DNA from: a bacterium | Lineage (GTDB): Bacteria; Chloroflexota; Dormibacteria; UBA8260; Bog-877 | Length of the DNA: 8,678 nt | Direction: 5' to 3' | Assembly (NCBI GenBank): GCA_021791345.1 | Contig: JAJYWT010000116.1 | Span: 1 to 8,678 of the forward strand | Part shown: piece by piece, positions 1 to 6,179 of the stretch | How the letters are laid out: each line of letters opens with the position of its first letter | Position numbering within the stretch: position 1 is the stretch's first letter | Notes under the pieces: generated by a model | Told to the model about the DNA's origin: nothing | What the model saw: the letters and a program-made list of their open reading frames with translations, nothing else | Databases searched by the model: none | Program-made: the position numbers and the translations under genes

Positions 1-14
1 GCCACAGCCGGTGG

Positions 15-46
15 CAGTAGAATGGGTGGGAATGCATGTTCTACTG
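15..46. repeat. 8-bp inverted repeat upstream of yebC
   Basis: CAGTAGAA at 15-22 is perfectly complementary to TTCTACTG at 39-46, with a 16-base spacer. A smaller hairpin, GCCAC/GTGGC, lies at 1-15 directly before it. The left arm contains TAGAAT (18-23), a good match to a sigma-A -10 box; its -35 would lie outside the window. The dyad could be an operator or a leader hairpin for yebC, or chance. Its role is inferred only. Confidence 0.3.
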
Positions 47-71
47 ATCGGGGATCATTCCACTGGAAAGC

Positions 72-77
72 GGAGGT
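72..77 (+). promoter_or_regulatory. Shine-Dalgarno site of yebC
   Basis: GGAGGT at 72-77 lies five bases before the GTG at 83. It is a near-perfect anti-16S match at usable spacing, and it fixes GTG rather than any ATG as the yebC start. Confidence 0.85.
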
Positions 78-82
78 AAACC

Positions 83-826
83 GTGTCTGGGCACTCCAAG
101 TGGGCGGGGATAAAGCACAAGAAGGCGGTCGTGGACGCCCGCAAGGGCCAGACCTTCACCAAGGTTGCCAGCGAGATCACGGTGGCGGCCAGGGAGGGTG
201 GCGCCGATCCCGGCAGCAACTTCCGGTTGCGGCTGGCGATGCAGAAGGCCCGCGAGGTGAACATGCCGGCGGACAACATCGAGCGCGCGATCAAGCGCGG
301 CACCGGCGAACTGCAGGGGGCGGCGATTGAGGAGATCCGCTATGAGGGGTACGGTCCGGGTGGGGTCGCGATCCTGGTCGATGCCCTGACCGACAATCGC
401 AACCGCACGGTGGCCGGCATCCGCAACCTCTTCGCTCGCTCCGGAGGCAGCCTGGGCGAGTCCAACTCCGTTGGCTGGATGTTTCATCGGACCGGCTTGG
501 TGGTGATCGACCCCGGGGATCGGGACCCCGAGCAGCTGGCGTTGGACGCGATCGAGCTGGGTGCGGACGACGTGCAGGTCGAAGACTCGGGGGTCGAGGT
601 CTACGTCGCTCCCGAGCGGCTGGAGGCGCTGCGGCAGGCTCTCGTTGACGCCGGCTACAAGGTCGAGAGCGCCGAGGTCACGATGCAGGCCACCAACCAG
701 GTGGAGGTGGATGAGAAGCACGCGCAGGCGGTGGTGCGGCTGCTCGAGGCGCTGGAGGAGCACGACGACGTGAGCGAGGTCCACTGCAACGCGGTGCTGC
801 CCGACGAGGCGCTCGCCGAGGTCTGA
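83..826 (+). CDS. yebC: YebC/PmpR family (TACO1-like) protein
   Basis: This is a full-length YebC/PmpR protein of 247 residues, close to the usual 240-250. The family signature is present at the N-terminus (GHSKW at 3-7, then IKHKK), as are the NIERAIKRGTGE segment (65-76), the YEGYGPGGVAI core (88-97) and the central GWMFHRTG stretch (131-138). The usual Asn in SKWANIKH is Gly here (residue 9). Members have been described as DNA-binding transcriptional regulators, and the mitochondrial homologue TACO1 and some bacterial members as translation factors acting at the ribosome; sequence alone cannot choose. The GTG start reproduces the family N-terminus exactly and has a strong ribosome-binding site. 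The stop is 38 bases before ruvC, so it probably leads the ruvCAB operon, a common bacterial arrangement. Confidence 0.95.
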   Translation: MSGHSKWAGIKHKKAVVDARKGQTFTKVASEITVAAREGGADPGSNFRLRLAMQKAREVNMPADNIERAIKRGTGELQGAAIEEIRYEGYGPGGVAILVDALTDNRNRTVAGIRNLFARSGGSLGESNSVGWMFHRTGLVVIDPGDRDPEQLALDAIELGADDVQVEDSGVEVYVAPERLEALRQALVDAGYKVESAEVTMQATNQVEVDEKHAQAVVRLLEALEEHDDVSEVHCNAVLPDEALAEV

Positions 827-852
827 GCCCAGGCGGCCACCCGAAGCTTTCT

Positions 853-858
853 AAGGAG
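853..858 (+). promoter_or_regulatory. Shine-Dalgarno site of ruvC
   Basis: AAGGAG at 853-858 sits six bases before TTG at 865. It supports TTG as the ruvC start in a 38-base gap with no other notable feature. Confidence 0.8.
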
Positions 859-864
859 TCACAG

Positions 865-1374
865 TTGCTGGTCTTGGGGGTCGACCCGGGGCTGGCGCTC
901 ACCGGTTGGGCGCTGGTGGACGGGGAGGGAGGCCGGCTGCGCCTGCGATCAGCCGGCTACTGGCGCACCTCCGCCGGCCTCGAGCAGGGGGCTCGGCTGC
1001 TGCAGCTATGGGACGAGATGGGGGCGATCCTTGCCAGCGCGAGACCGGGGGCGGTCGCCATGGAGCGGCTCTTCTTCAGCCGGAACACCTCGACCGCCAT
1101 GGCGGTGAGCCAGGCCAGGGGGGTCCTGGTCTGCGCGGTCGCCAAGGCCGCGGTTCCGCTGGTCGAGTACACCCCGGCCGAGGTCAAGCAGTCGGTGACC
1201 GGGAGCGGGTCGGCGGATAAGCGCCAGATCGCCCGCATGGTGCGCCTCATCCTGGGTGACCAGCTGCCCGCTGGACCGGACGACCTCAGCGACGCCTGTG
1301 CGGTGGGGATCTGCCACCAGCACGCGCTGGGGTTGCGGAGGGCGCTCCACAGCGCAGCGGGGCTGGCAGGGTGA
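865..1374 (+). CDS. ruvC: Crossover junction endodeoxyribonuclease RuvC
   Basis: RuvC is the dimeric metal-dependent nuclease that resolves Holliday junctions by symmetrical nicking during recombinational repair. At 169 residues it has the normal size. All four acidic catalytic positions of the RNase H-like fold are visible: D7 in LGVDPG, E67 in AMERLFF, and D140 and D143 in DDLSDA; the E. coli equivalents are D7, E66, D138 and D141. The FFSRNTSTAM segment (70-79) matches the family's substrate-contacting region. The start is TTG: it puts the first Asp at position 7 as in E. coli and has AAGGAG upstream. The stop TGA overlaps the GTG of ruvA by four bases (1371-1374), indicating translational coupling. 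Identification is secure. Confidence 0.97.
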   Translation: MLVLGVDPGLALTGWALVDGEGGRLRLRSAGYWRTSAGLEQGARLLQLWDEMGAILASARPGAVAMERLFFSRNTSTAMAVSQARGVLVCAVAKAAVPLVEYTPAEVKQSVTGSGSADKRQIARMVRLILGDQLPAGPDDLSDACAVGICHQHALGLRRALHSAAGLAG

Positions 1375-2000
1375 TCGCCTCCCTGCGCGGCCGGGTGAGC
1401 CGGGTCGAGGAGGATTGGGTGGTGCTTGAGGTTGGAGGGGTCGGCTATCAGGTCCACCTCCATCAGCGGGCGCTGGGACAGATGCAGGTGGCCAAAGACG
1501 AGGTCACGCTCCAGATCCACACCGCAGTGCGAGAGGACGCCATCTCCCTGTACGGCTTCGCCACCGTGGAGGAGCTCGCCCTCTTCCGTCATTTGCTGGG
1601 GGTGGAGCGGATCGGCCCCAGAGCGGCGCTGGCGATCCTGTCCCGCTCGGAATGGCAGGGGTTGGTGGAGGCGATCGCGCAGGAGAACGTCGATCTGCTG
1701 GCGGCCGCCCCCGGGATCGGGGCGAAGACCGCGCGGCGCATCGTGCTGGAGCTGAAGGGCAAGGTCGATTCCCTGGCGGCGGTTCCGGGGGCTCCGGCCC
1801 CGGCACCCGCGGGGGCTCTGGGGGAGCGGGCGGTGGAGGCGCTGACCGCGCTGGGGTTTCCAGCTGCGGAGGCCCGCCGGGCGGTGGCCCTGGAGCTGGC
1901 CGTGCCCACCCCTGAATCGGAGTCGGAGCGGACCATCGAGATGGTGGTGCGCGAAGCGCTGAGGCGGCTGGCGCCGGCGGGCAGTGGGAGGCTTTCGTGA
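1371..2000 (+). CDS. ruvA: Holliday junction branch migration protein RuvA
   Basis: RuvA binds the four-way junction as a tetramer and loads RuvB. Its 209 residues compare with 203 in E. coli. The N-terminal OB-fold domain begins IASLRGRV and carries the acidic pin E55-D56 at the same numbers as in E. coli. Two helix-hairpin-helix motifs follow: LGVERIGPRAALAIL (76-90) and AAPGIGAKTARRI (112-124). A Pro/Ala-rich flexible linker (about 138-149) leads to the C-terminal RuvB-contacting domain, with EALTALGFPAAEARRAV at 156-172. GTG is the start: it aligns with the family N-terminus and forms a GTGA overlap with the ruvC stop. The 3' end overlaps ruvB in the same way (1997-2000). No strong independent Shine-Dalgarno site precedes it, so translation probably depends on coupling to ruvC. 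Confidence 0.97.
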   Translation: MIASLRGRVSRVEEDWVVLEVGGVGYQVHLHQRALGQMQVAKDEVTLQIHTAVREDAISLYGFATVEELALFRHLLGVERIGPRAALAILSRSEWQGLVEAIAQENVDLLAAAPGIGAKTARRIVLELKGKVDSLAAVPGAPAPAPAGALGERAVEALTALGFPAAEARRAVALELAVPTPESESERTIEMVVREALRRLAPAGSGRLS

Positions 2001-3055
2001 TCGACTCCGAGGAGGTCCTCCTGCCCCAGGCGGCCCGCGACGAGCCCGAGTTGGACCGCCAGCTGCGGCCCCGCCGGCTGGACGAGTTCGTGGGCCAGGC
2101 GCAGGTCAAGGACCAGCTCGAGATCCTGATGCAGGCGGCCCGCATGCGGCAGGAGCCGGTGGAGCACCTTCTGCTCTGCGGCCCGCCCGGGCTGGGGAAG
2201 ACAACCCTGGCCAACATCGTGGCGGCCGAGATGGGGGTGAACCTCAGGGTCACCAGTGGGCCGGCGATCGAGTTCCAAGGCGCTCTCGCCAGCCTGCTCA
2301 CCAGCCTGCAGGACCAGGACGTGCTGTTCATCGACGAGGTGCATCGGCTGCAGCGCGCCGTCGAGGAGAGCCTGTACCCGGCGATGGAGGAGTTCGCATT
2401 CGACTTCGTCTCGGGCAAGGGGGCGGGCGCTCAGACGATCCGGCTCTCCCTCGGCCGCTTCACCGTGATCGGGGCGACGACCAGGGAGGGGATGCTCTCC
2501 GCGCCACTGCGGGACCGCTTTGGGGCCACGTTCCGGCTCGACTTCTATCAGCCCGAGGAGCTGCGCACCATCGTCGCCCGGTCGGCCCGGCTGCTCGGAG
2601 TCGAGATGGACGAGGAGTCGCTGGAGCTGATCTCCTCGCGCTCCCGGGGCACACCCCGGGTCGCCAACCGGCTGCTGCGCCGGGTGCGCGACTACTGCCT
2701 GGTCAAGGGCGACGGCGTCATCCGGCTTAGCATGGCGGAGGAGGCGCTGCGGCTCCTGGAGGTGGACGAGATCGGACTCGGGAGCTCCGATCGGCGACTG
2801 CTCTCCCTGATCTGCCAGCAGTTCGGAGGCGGGCCGGTTGGGCTGAGCACCCTGGGCGCCGCGCTCTCGGAGGAGCCCCACACGCTGGAGGAGGTGGTGG
2901 AGCCCTACCTGATCCAGCTCGGGATGCTGAAGCGGACTCCCAGAGGTCGGATGGTGACGGCGGGGGCCTACCGCCACCTGGGAATGGAACCTCCCGGGGA
3001 GCTGGCGGCAGAGGTGGCCGAGGTGACCGGCGACCTGTTCGACTCAGACAGCTGA
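1997..3055 (+). CDS. ruvB: Holliday junction branch migration ATPase RuvB
   Basis: RuvB is the hexameric AAA+ motor that pumps DNA through the RuvA-bound junction. It has 352 residues; E. coli RuvB has 336. Walker A is GPPGLGKT (62-69, K68), Walker B LFIDEVH (110-116, D113), sensor 1 GATTREG (159-165), the arginine finger R174 lies in LRDRFG (171-176), and the sensor 2 region is RGTPR (217-221). These residues keep E. coli numbering. The C-terminal winged-helix DNA-binding domain is clear: GGGPVGLSTL (277-286), EPYLIQLGML (302-311) and RTPRGR (313-318). The last 20 or so residues are an acidic tail. The GTG start overlaps the ruvA stop as GTGA and gives the expected short leader before LRPRRLDEFVGQ. 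It is the last gene of the ruv cluster; a 470-base non-coding gap follows. Confidence 0.98.
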   Translation: MIDSEEVLLPQAARDEPELDRQLRPRRLDEFVGQAQVKDQLEILMQAARMRQEPVEHLLLCGPPGLGKTTLANIVAAEMGVNLRVTSGPAIEFQGALASLLTSLQDQDVLFIDEVHRLQRAVEESLYPAMEEFAFDFVSGKGAGAQTIRLSLGRFTVIGATTREGMLSAPLRDRFGATFRLDFYQPEELRTIVARSARLLGVEMDEESLELISSRSRGTPRVANRLLRRVRDYCLVKGDGVIRLSMAEEALRLLEVDEIGLGSSDRRLLSLICQQFGGGPVGLSTLGAALSEEPHTLEEVVEPYLIQLGMLKRTPRGRMVTAGAYRHLGMEPPGELAAEVAEVTGDLFDSDS

Positions 3056-3057
3056 GT

Positions 3058-3100
3058 GGACCAGCGATGCTGGGTCAAGGCGCCAAGCGGCTGCTGGTCC
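3058..3100 (+). other. Inverted repeat just after the ruvB stop
   Basis: GGACCAGC (3058-3065) pairs perfectly with GCTGGTCC (3093-3100) across a 27-base loop, starting three bases after the ruvB TGA. A competing small hairpin uses the same left arm: CCAGC (3061-3065) with GCTGG (3069-3073). No T-tract follows, so it is not a classical intrinsic terminator; it could stabilise the 3' end of the ruv mRNA or contribute to Rho-dependent termination. Confidence 0.35.
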
Positions 3101-3274
3101 GGCCGCAACCGAACTCATCCGCGCCCCAGCCGCGCCGACCGAGCCAGCCCGGGGGGCCATCAAGGGCCCGCCGCAGCGCGAGCCGCCCGCAGCCGGTTGT
3201 AGGCCTCGTCTGAGTCCCTTGTGCCGCCACGGGACACCGGGCTGGCAGCTCGCCGTGGCGTGCCCGGTCCTGCA

Positions 3275-3320
3275 CCCCAGGGCAGCCCGCACCGGTCGGG
3301 TGCCGCCGCCTCGCCTGGGG
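3275..3320. repeat. Nested GC-rich inverted repeat
   Basis: CCCCAGG (3275-3281) is complementary to CCTGGGG (3314-3320). Inside it, GCACC (3289-3293) pairs with GGTGC (3299-3303) around a five-base loop. This gives a potential branched hairpin. In such GC-rich DNA one weak dyad may be chance; the nesting makes it slightly more notable. Function unknown. Confidence 0.3.
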
Positions 3321-3326
3321 CGTGAC

Positions 3327-3350
3327 CCAGGGCCAGACCGCCGGCCCTGG
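3327..3350. repeat. Strong 8-bp GC hairpin in the gap
   Basis: CCAGGGCC (3327-3334) and GGCCCTGG (3343-3350) form a perfect 8-bp stem around an 8-base loop. No run of T follows on either strand, so it fails as a standard intrinsic terminator, though it may still slow polymerase at the end of the ruv unit. It is the most stable short hairpin I found in the gap. Confidence 0.45.
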
Positions 3351-3407
3351 CCTGCGATCATGGCCGCCCCAGCAGCCTCACAGCCCCTCTGCCGAGATGC
3401 GGATCAG

Positions 3408-3459
3408 GGTCGGTTAGACCGCTGGCGCGGGCAGCGCCAAGGGAGGATTTCGACTCCTC
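3408..3459 (+). other. Three consecutive small hairpins with tRNA-like spacing
   Basis: Stems are GGTC/GACC (3408-3420, 5-base loop), TGGCG/CGCCA (3423-3439, 7-base loop) and GAGGA/TCCTC (3443-3459, 7-base loop). The second and third have exactly the 17-base size of tRNA anticodon and T arms. There is no acceptor stem: the flanking heptamers do not pair. U33 and the G53-C61 pair are also missing, and the T-loop-like TTTCGAC is out of register. It is therefore not a functional tRNA gene. It could be a decayed tRNA, an unrelated structured RNA, or chance. Confidence 0.25.
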
Positions 3460-3478
3460 GGGCGAAGAGCCCTAAAAT
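3450..3478 (+). promoter_or_regulatory. Candidate sigma-A promoter of secDF
   Basis: TCGACT (3450-3455) matches four of six bases of the -35 consensus and TAAAAT (3473-3478) matches five of six of the -10, with an ideal 17-base spacer. Transcription would start near 3485, about 40 bases before the secDF GTG. It is the best promoter-like pair I found in the window and explains why secDF is separated from ruvB. Not proven. Confidence 0.45.
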
Positions 3479-3486
3479 CAGGGCTC
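3467..3486. promoter_or_regulatory. Perfect dyad centred on the secDF -10 box; possible operator
   Basis: GAGCCCT (3467-3473) and AGGGCTC (3480-3486) are exact inverted repeats around a 6-base spacer, AAAATC. The dyad starts inside the promoter spacer and covers the -10 hexamer TAAAAT and the predicted start point. That geometry suits a repressor site. Read as RNA it would be a 7-bp hairpin without a U-tract. Confidence 0.35.
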
Positions 3487-3525
3487 CTTGACTAGATCCT
3501 CTCTTTCCTGTGCAGGGGCCAGCCG

Positions 3526-6090
3526 GTGATCCGGATCAACCGGTGGTGGCTCGCGCTGGTCGTGCTCCTGGTCCTGGGGGCGGTCGTGGTTGACGGCTAC
3601 GCCCAGATCTACAACGTGGCCGTCCGCCACAAGAGCATCACCGCCAGCTACCCCGCCAATCACGAGCCGACTCTGTTCGGGACCCCGATCTACATCCACA
3701 AGGGGCTCGACCTCTCCGGGGGGACATCGCTGCTGCTGGCGATCTGCCAGGGGCCGGACAACCCGGCCGGGATCGGCTGCCGCACTGGGCTTCCCAAGGG
3801 CAAGACGATGGCGGAGGCACAGACCGCCAGCATCACGATCCTGGAGAAGCGGGTCAACGCCTTAGGGGTCGCCGACACCCAGGTGCAGGCGCAGGGCAAC
3901 AACGAGATCCTGGTGACCCTGCCCGGCGTCGGGATCAGCCAGGCGCTGAAGACCATCGGCCAGACAGCGCAGCTCCACTTCGCAGTGGCGGTGCCCGGGG
4001 CCCCCACCGTGAACGGGACCCCGGGGGCGTGCACCACCCAGACCTGCATCGACCAGGACCAGCTGGTGCCGAGCGCCTGCTTCCCGGCCAACCACCCCAA
4101 ACCGAGCTGCCAGTTCAACAATCCGCTGGATTACCCGGTCTCCTCGACGGGGGTCAAGTATCACTGGAAGATCCTGCCGAACCTGCCCTCCTCGGACGTG
4201 ACCGCGGCGGCGGTCGGCAACAATCCCGGGGGAGGATATGCGGTCGACATCACCTTCAACTCCCAAGGCGCGGCCGTCTGGAACAAGGTGACCACCAAGG
4301 CCTGCGAGCAGAACCCAGGCTGCAGCACCTCCGGGGCCGGCGGGAGCAGCGCCGGGGCTCCGCCCACTGCCCAGGTCGCCATCTTTTTGGACAACGACGT
4401 GCTGACCGCGCCGGTGGTGGACGGCCCCAGCAGCAACCAGACTGAGATCACCGGCAACTTCACCTACAACTCGGCACAGCAGCTGGTCGACGACATCAAC
4501 GCGGGCTCGCTGCCCGCCCAGATCGCGGTCCTGCAGTCCACCACGGTCTCCTCCAGCCTGGGCCAGCAGTCGGTGCAGCAGAGCCTCAAGGCGGGGGCGC
4601 TGGGTCTGGCGCTGGTGATCCTGTTCATGCTGCTCTACTACCGCTTCCCGGGATTCCTGGCCAGCGTCGCCCTGATCTTCTACGCCCTGATCGTGCTGGC
4701 GATCTACCAGCTGATCCCGGTCGTGATCACCCTGCCGGGGCTGGCCGGGTTCATTCTCAGCGTGGGCATGGCGGTCGACGCCAACGTGCTCATATTCGAA
4801 AGAACCAAGGAGGAACTGCGCCAGGGCCGACCCCTGGAGCTGGCGGTGGAGTACGGCTTCAGGCGGGCCTGGCCGGCGATTCGCGACTCCAACATCGCCA
4901 CCATGATCACCTGCACCATCCTGTTCTTCTTCGGGGCCTCCGACGTCCAGGGGTTCGCCCTCACCCTGTTCATCGGGGTGGCGGTCAGCATGTTCTCCGC
5001 GATCGTGATCACCCACTCGCTGCTGCACTACGTGGGCCGGTGGTTCGAGTTCGCCCGGCGGCCCACCCTGTACACCCGGATCCTGCCCTCGGAGAGGCTG
5101 GCGCAGCAGTTCCGGTCGGGGCGGCGCTTCGACGTGATCAGCCACCGCAACTGGTACTTCGCGGCCTCCCTGATCGTGATCGTGCCCGGGATCATCACCA
5201 TCATGGTGGCCGGGTTCAACCTGGGGATCGACTTCACGGGCGGCGACACTCTGGCGATGCAGCTGCGCCAGCCGACCACTCAGGCCCAGGTGCTCAAGGT
5301 GGTGAACCAGGCGGCCCCCAAGGCGCATGCCCAGGTGCTCGCCCAGGCCGACCACTACTACGACGTCCAGACCCAGCCGATCCCGGCCGGCGAGGTGTCA
5401 TCCATCGCCCAGGCGCTGGACCACAAGTTCGGGATAACCAGGGCCAAGGACGGCAGCCTCAACCTCAACGAGAGCACGGTGGGGCCGACCATCGCCAGCA
5501 GCCTGGTCGTGAGCTCGGTCTTCCTGGTGATCGTCTCGGCGGTCCTGATCTCCCTGTACCTGGGCTTCCGCTTCTCCCAGACCATGATCAGCGCCCGCCG
5601 TTTCGCCATCGCGGCCATGGTCGCGCTCCTCCACGACGTCTTCGTGCTGGTGGGGCTCTGGGCGATCCTCGGACACTTCTCGGACCTCGGGCAGGTCAAT
5701 GCGCTGTTCGTCAGCGCCGTTTTGACCGTGGTCGGCTTCTCCGTGCATGACACGATCGTGGTGTTCGATCGGATCCGGGAGAACCTGCGCCTGCAGGGGT
5801 CGCGGATGAGCTTCGACCAGGTGGTCAACCTGTCCATCGCCCAGACCATGACCAGGTCGCTGAACACCTCCCTCACCGTGATCTTCGTGCTGCTGACCCT
5901 GGTCTTGCTGGGCGGTGCCTCCATCCAGGGCTTCGCCCTGGCCCTGCTGCTGGGGATCGCCTCCGGGACCTACTCCTCGATCTTCAACGCCGCTGCCTTG
6001 CTCACCGCCTGGCGCCACATGGACCCCAGGCCCGCGGTGCGGCGCACCGGGGGGATCCCGTCCACGGCGGCGGCCGCCGCGCGCCGCTGA
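3526..6090 (+). CDS. secDF: Fused protein translocase subunit SecDF
   Basis: This single 854-residue chain joins SecD (about 1-525) and SecF (about 535-854). SecDF sits in the membrane beside SecYEG and uses the proton gradient to help pull preproteins outward. TM1 is near 8-25, followed by a large external domain with GLDLSGGTSLLL (61-72) and the NALGVADTQVQAQGNNEI segment. The next membrane bundle starts near residue 358 and contains GMAVDANVLIFER with D418. The SecF half has an external GIDFTGGDTL segment, HDTIVVFDRIREN with D742, and TRSLNTSLT with R777; D418, D742 and R777 match the proton-path residues of Thermus SecDF. The residue before D742 is His741 where Asn is usual. The external SecD domain has eight Cys (74, 85, 169, 174, 185, 195, 260, 266). 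The GTG start gives a proper first helix; its Shine-Dalgarno is weak (AGGGG). No yajC is adjacent. Confidence 0.96.
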   Translation: MIRINRWWLALVVLLVLGAVVVDGYAQIYNVAVRHKSITASYPANHEPTLFGTPIYIHKGLDLSGGTSLLLAICQGPDNPAGIGCRTGLPKGKTMAEAQTASITILEKRVNALGVADTQVQAQGNNEILVTLPGVGISQALKTIGQTAQLHFAVAVPGAPTVNGTPGACTTQTCIDQDQLVPSACFPANHPKPSCQFNNPLDYPVSSTGVKYHWKILPNLPSSDVTAAAVGNNPGGGYAVDITFNSQGAAVWNKVTTKACEQNPGCSTSGAGGSSAGAPPTAQVAIFLDNDVLTAPVVDGPSSNQTEITGNFTYNSAQQLVDDINAGSLPAQIAVLQSTTVSSSLGQQSVQQSLKAGALGLALVILFMLLYYRFPGFLASVALIFYALIVLAIYQLIPVVITLPGLAGFILSVGMAVDANVLIFERTKEELRQGRPLELAVEYGFRRAWPAIRDSNIATMITCTILFFFGASDVQGFALTLFIGVAVSMFSAIVITHSLLHYVGRWFEFARRPTLYTRILPSERLAQQFRSGRRFDVISHRNWYFAASLIVIVPGIITIMVAGFNLGIDFTGGDTLAMQLRQPTTQAQVLKVVNQAAPKAHAQVLAQADHYYDVQTQPIPAGEVSSIAQALDHKFGITRAKDGSLNLNESTVGPTIASSLVVSSVFLVIVSAVLISLYLGFRFSQTMISARRFAIAAMVALLHDVFVLVGLWAILGHFSDLGQVNALFVSAVLTVVGFSVHDTIVVFDRIRENLRLQGSRMSFDQVVNLSIAQTMTRSLNTSLTVIFVLLTLVLLGGASIQGFALALLLGIASGTYSSIFNAAALLTAWRHMDPRPAVRRTGGIPSTAAAAARR
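6067..6080. repeat. 14-bp perfect palindrome at the secDF 3' end
   Basis: Positions 6067-6080 read the same on both strands. They encode the alanine run near the SecDF C-terminus, where GCG GCG followed by GCC GCC creates the symmetry. No T-tract follows, so it is probably a codon-usage by-product rather than a terminator. Confidence 0.3.
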
Positions 6091-6103
6091 GGTCCGCTCG
6101 ACT

Positions 6104-6109
6104 TAGAAT
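6104..6109 (+). promoter_or_regulatory. Possible -10 box upstream of rimP
   Basis: TAGAAT matches five of six bases of the -10 consensus and lies about 70 bases before the rimP start. The following CAGG is the same as after the secDF -10. No acceptable -35 is seen 16-18 bases upstream, where the secDF 3' end is all G and C. It may be a weak or factor-dependent promoter for rimP-nusA-ylxR-infB, or chance; read-through from secDF is also possible. Confidence 0.25.
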
Positions 6110-6153
6110 CAGGAGCTGGAGGCGGCCCACGGATCTCGTCTGAACGGGAGAGC

Positions 6154-6173
6154 CCTTCCTCGCGCCACGAAGG
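6154..6173 (+). promoter_or_regulatory. Leader hairpin covering the rimP ribosome-binding site
   Basis: CCTTC (6154-6158) is complementary to GAAGG (6169-6173), which is the best Shine-Dalgarno candidate for the rimP GTG at 6180 (six-base spacing). If the hairpin forms in the mRNA it would mask ribosome entry. The stem is only five base pairs, so regulation by this route is a suggestion only. Confidence 0.3.
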
Positions 6174-6179
6174 CAGGTT

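Larger units (their letters stand above)
3056..3525. other. 470-base non-coding gap between ruvB and secDF
   Basis: I see no convincing gene here. The open frames on both strands are Arg/Pro/Gly-rich, match no family I recognise, and have no Shine-Dalgarno support; the longest + strand one is about 90 codons from an ATG-less start at 3219. In many actinobacteria yajC sits at this place, but no frame gives a YajC-like N-terminal membrane helix. The stretch holds several GC-rich inverted repeats and, near its right end, a candidate promoter for secDF. It may include the end of the ruv transcript, an unrecognised small RNA, or decayed gene remnants. Confidence 0.7.

Noticed and set aside
1589..2977. 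A 462-codon open frame on the - strand antisense to ruvA and ruvB
   Set aside because: The + strand genes are unmistakable and the antisense product has no family features; long antisense frames are common opposite GC-rich genes.
3327..3350. Intrinsic terminator for the ruv operon
   Set aside because: The stem is strong but no T-tract follows on either strand, so it is listed only as a hairpin.
3044..3361. A roughly 105-codon open frame on the - strand overlapping the ruvB end and the gap
   Set aside because: It is low-complexity, has no family resemblance, and overlaps the end of ruvB in antisense; typical GC-rich noise.
3408..3466. A possible tRNA gene
   Set aside because: No acceptor stem on either strand, no U33 in the anticodon loop on the + strand, no G53-C61 pair, and the T-loop is out of register.
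3219..3491. A roughly 90-codon open frame on the + strand in the ruvB-secDF gap
   Set aside because: Composition is Arg/Pro/Gly-rich, it has no Shine-Dalgarno site or recognisable domain, and it runs across the promoter-like region; most likely a by-product of high GC.
3862..5355. A 497-codon open frame on the - strand antisense to secDF
   Set aside because: Its His/Gln/Asp/Gly-rich composition mirrors the complementary codons of secDF; no motif or ribosome-binding site.
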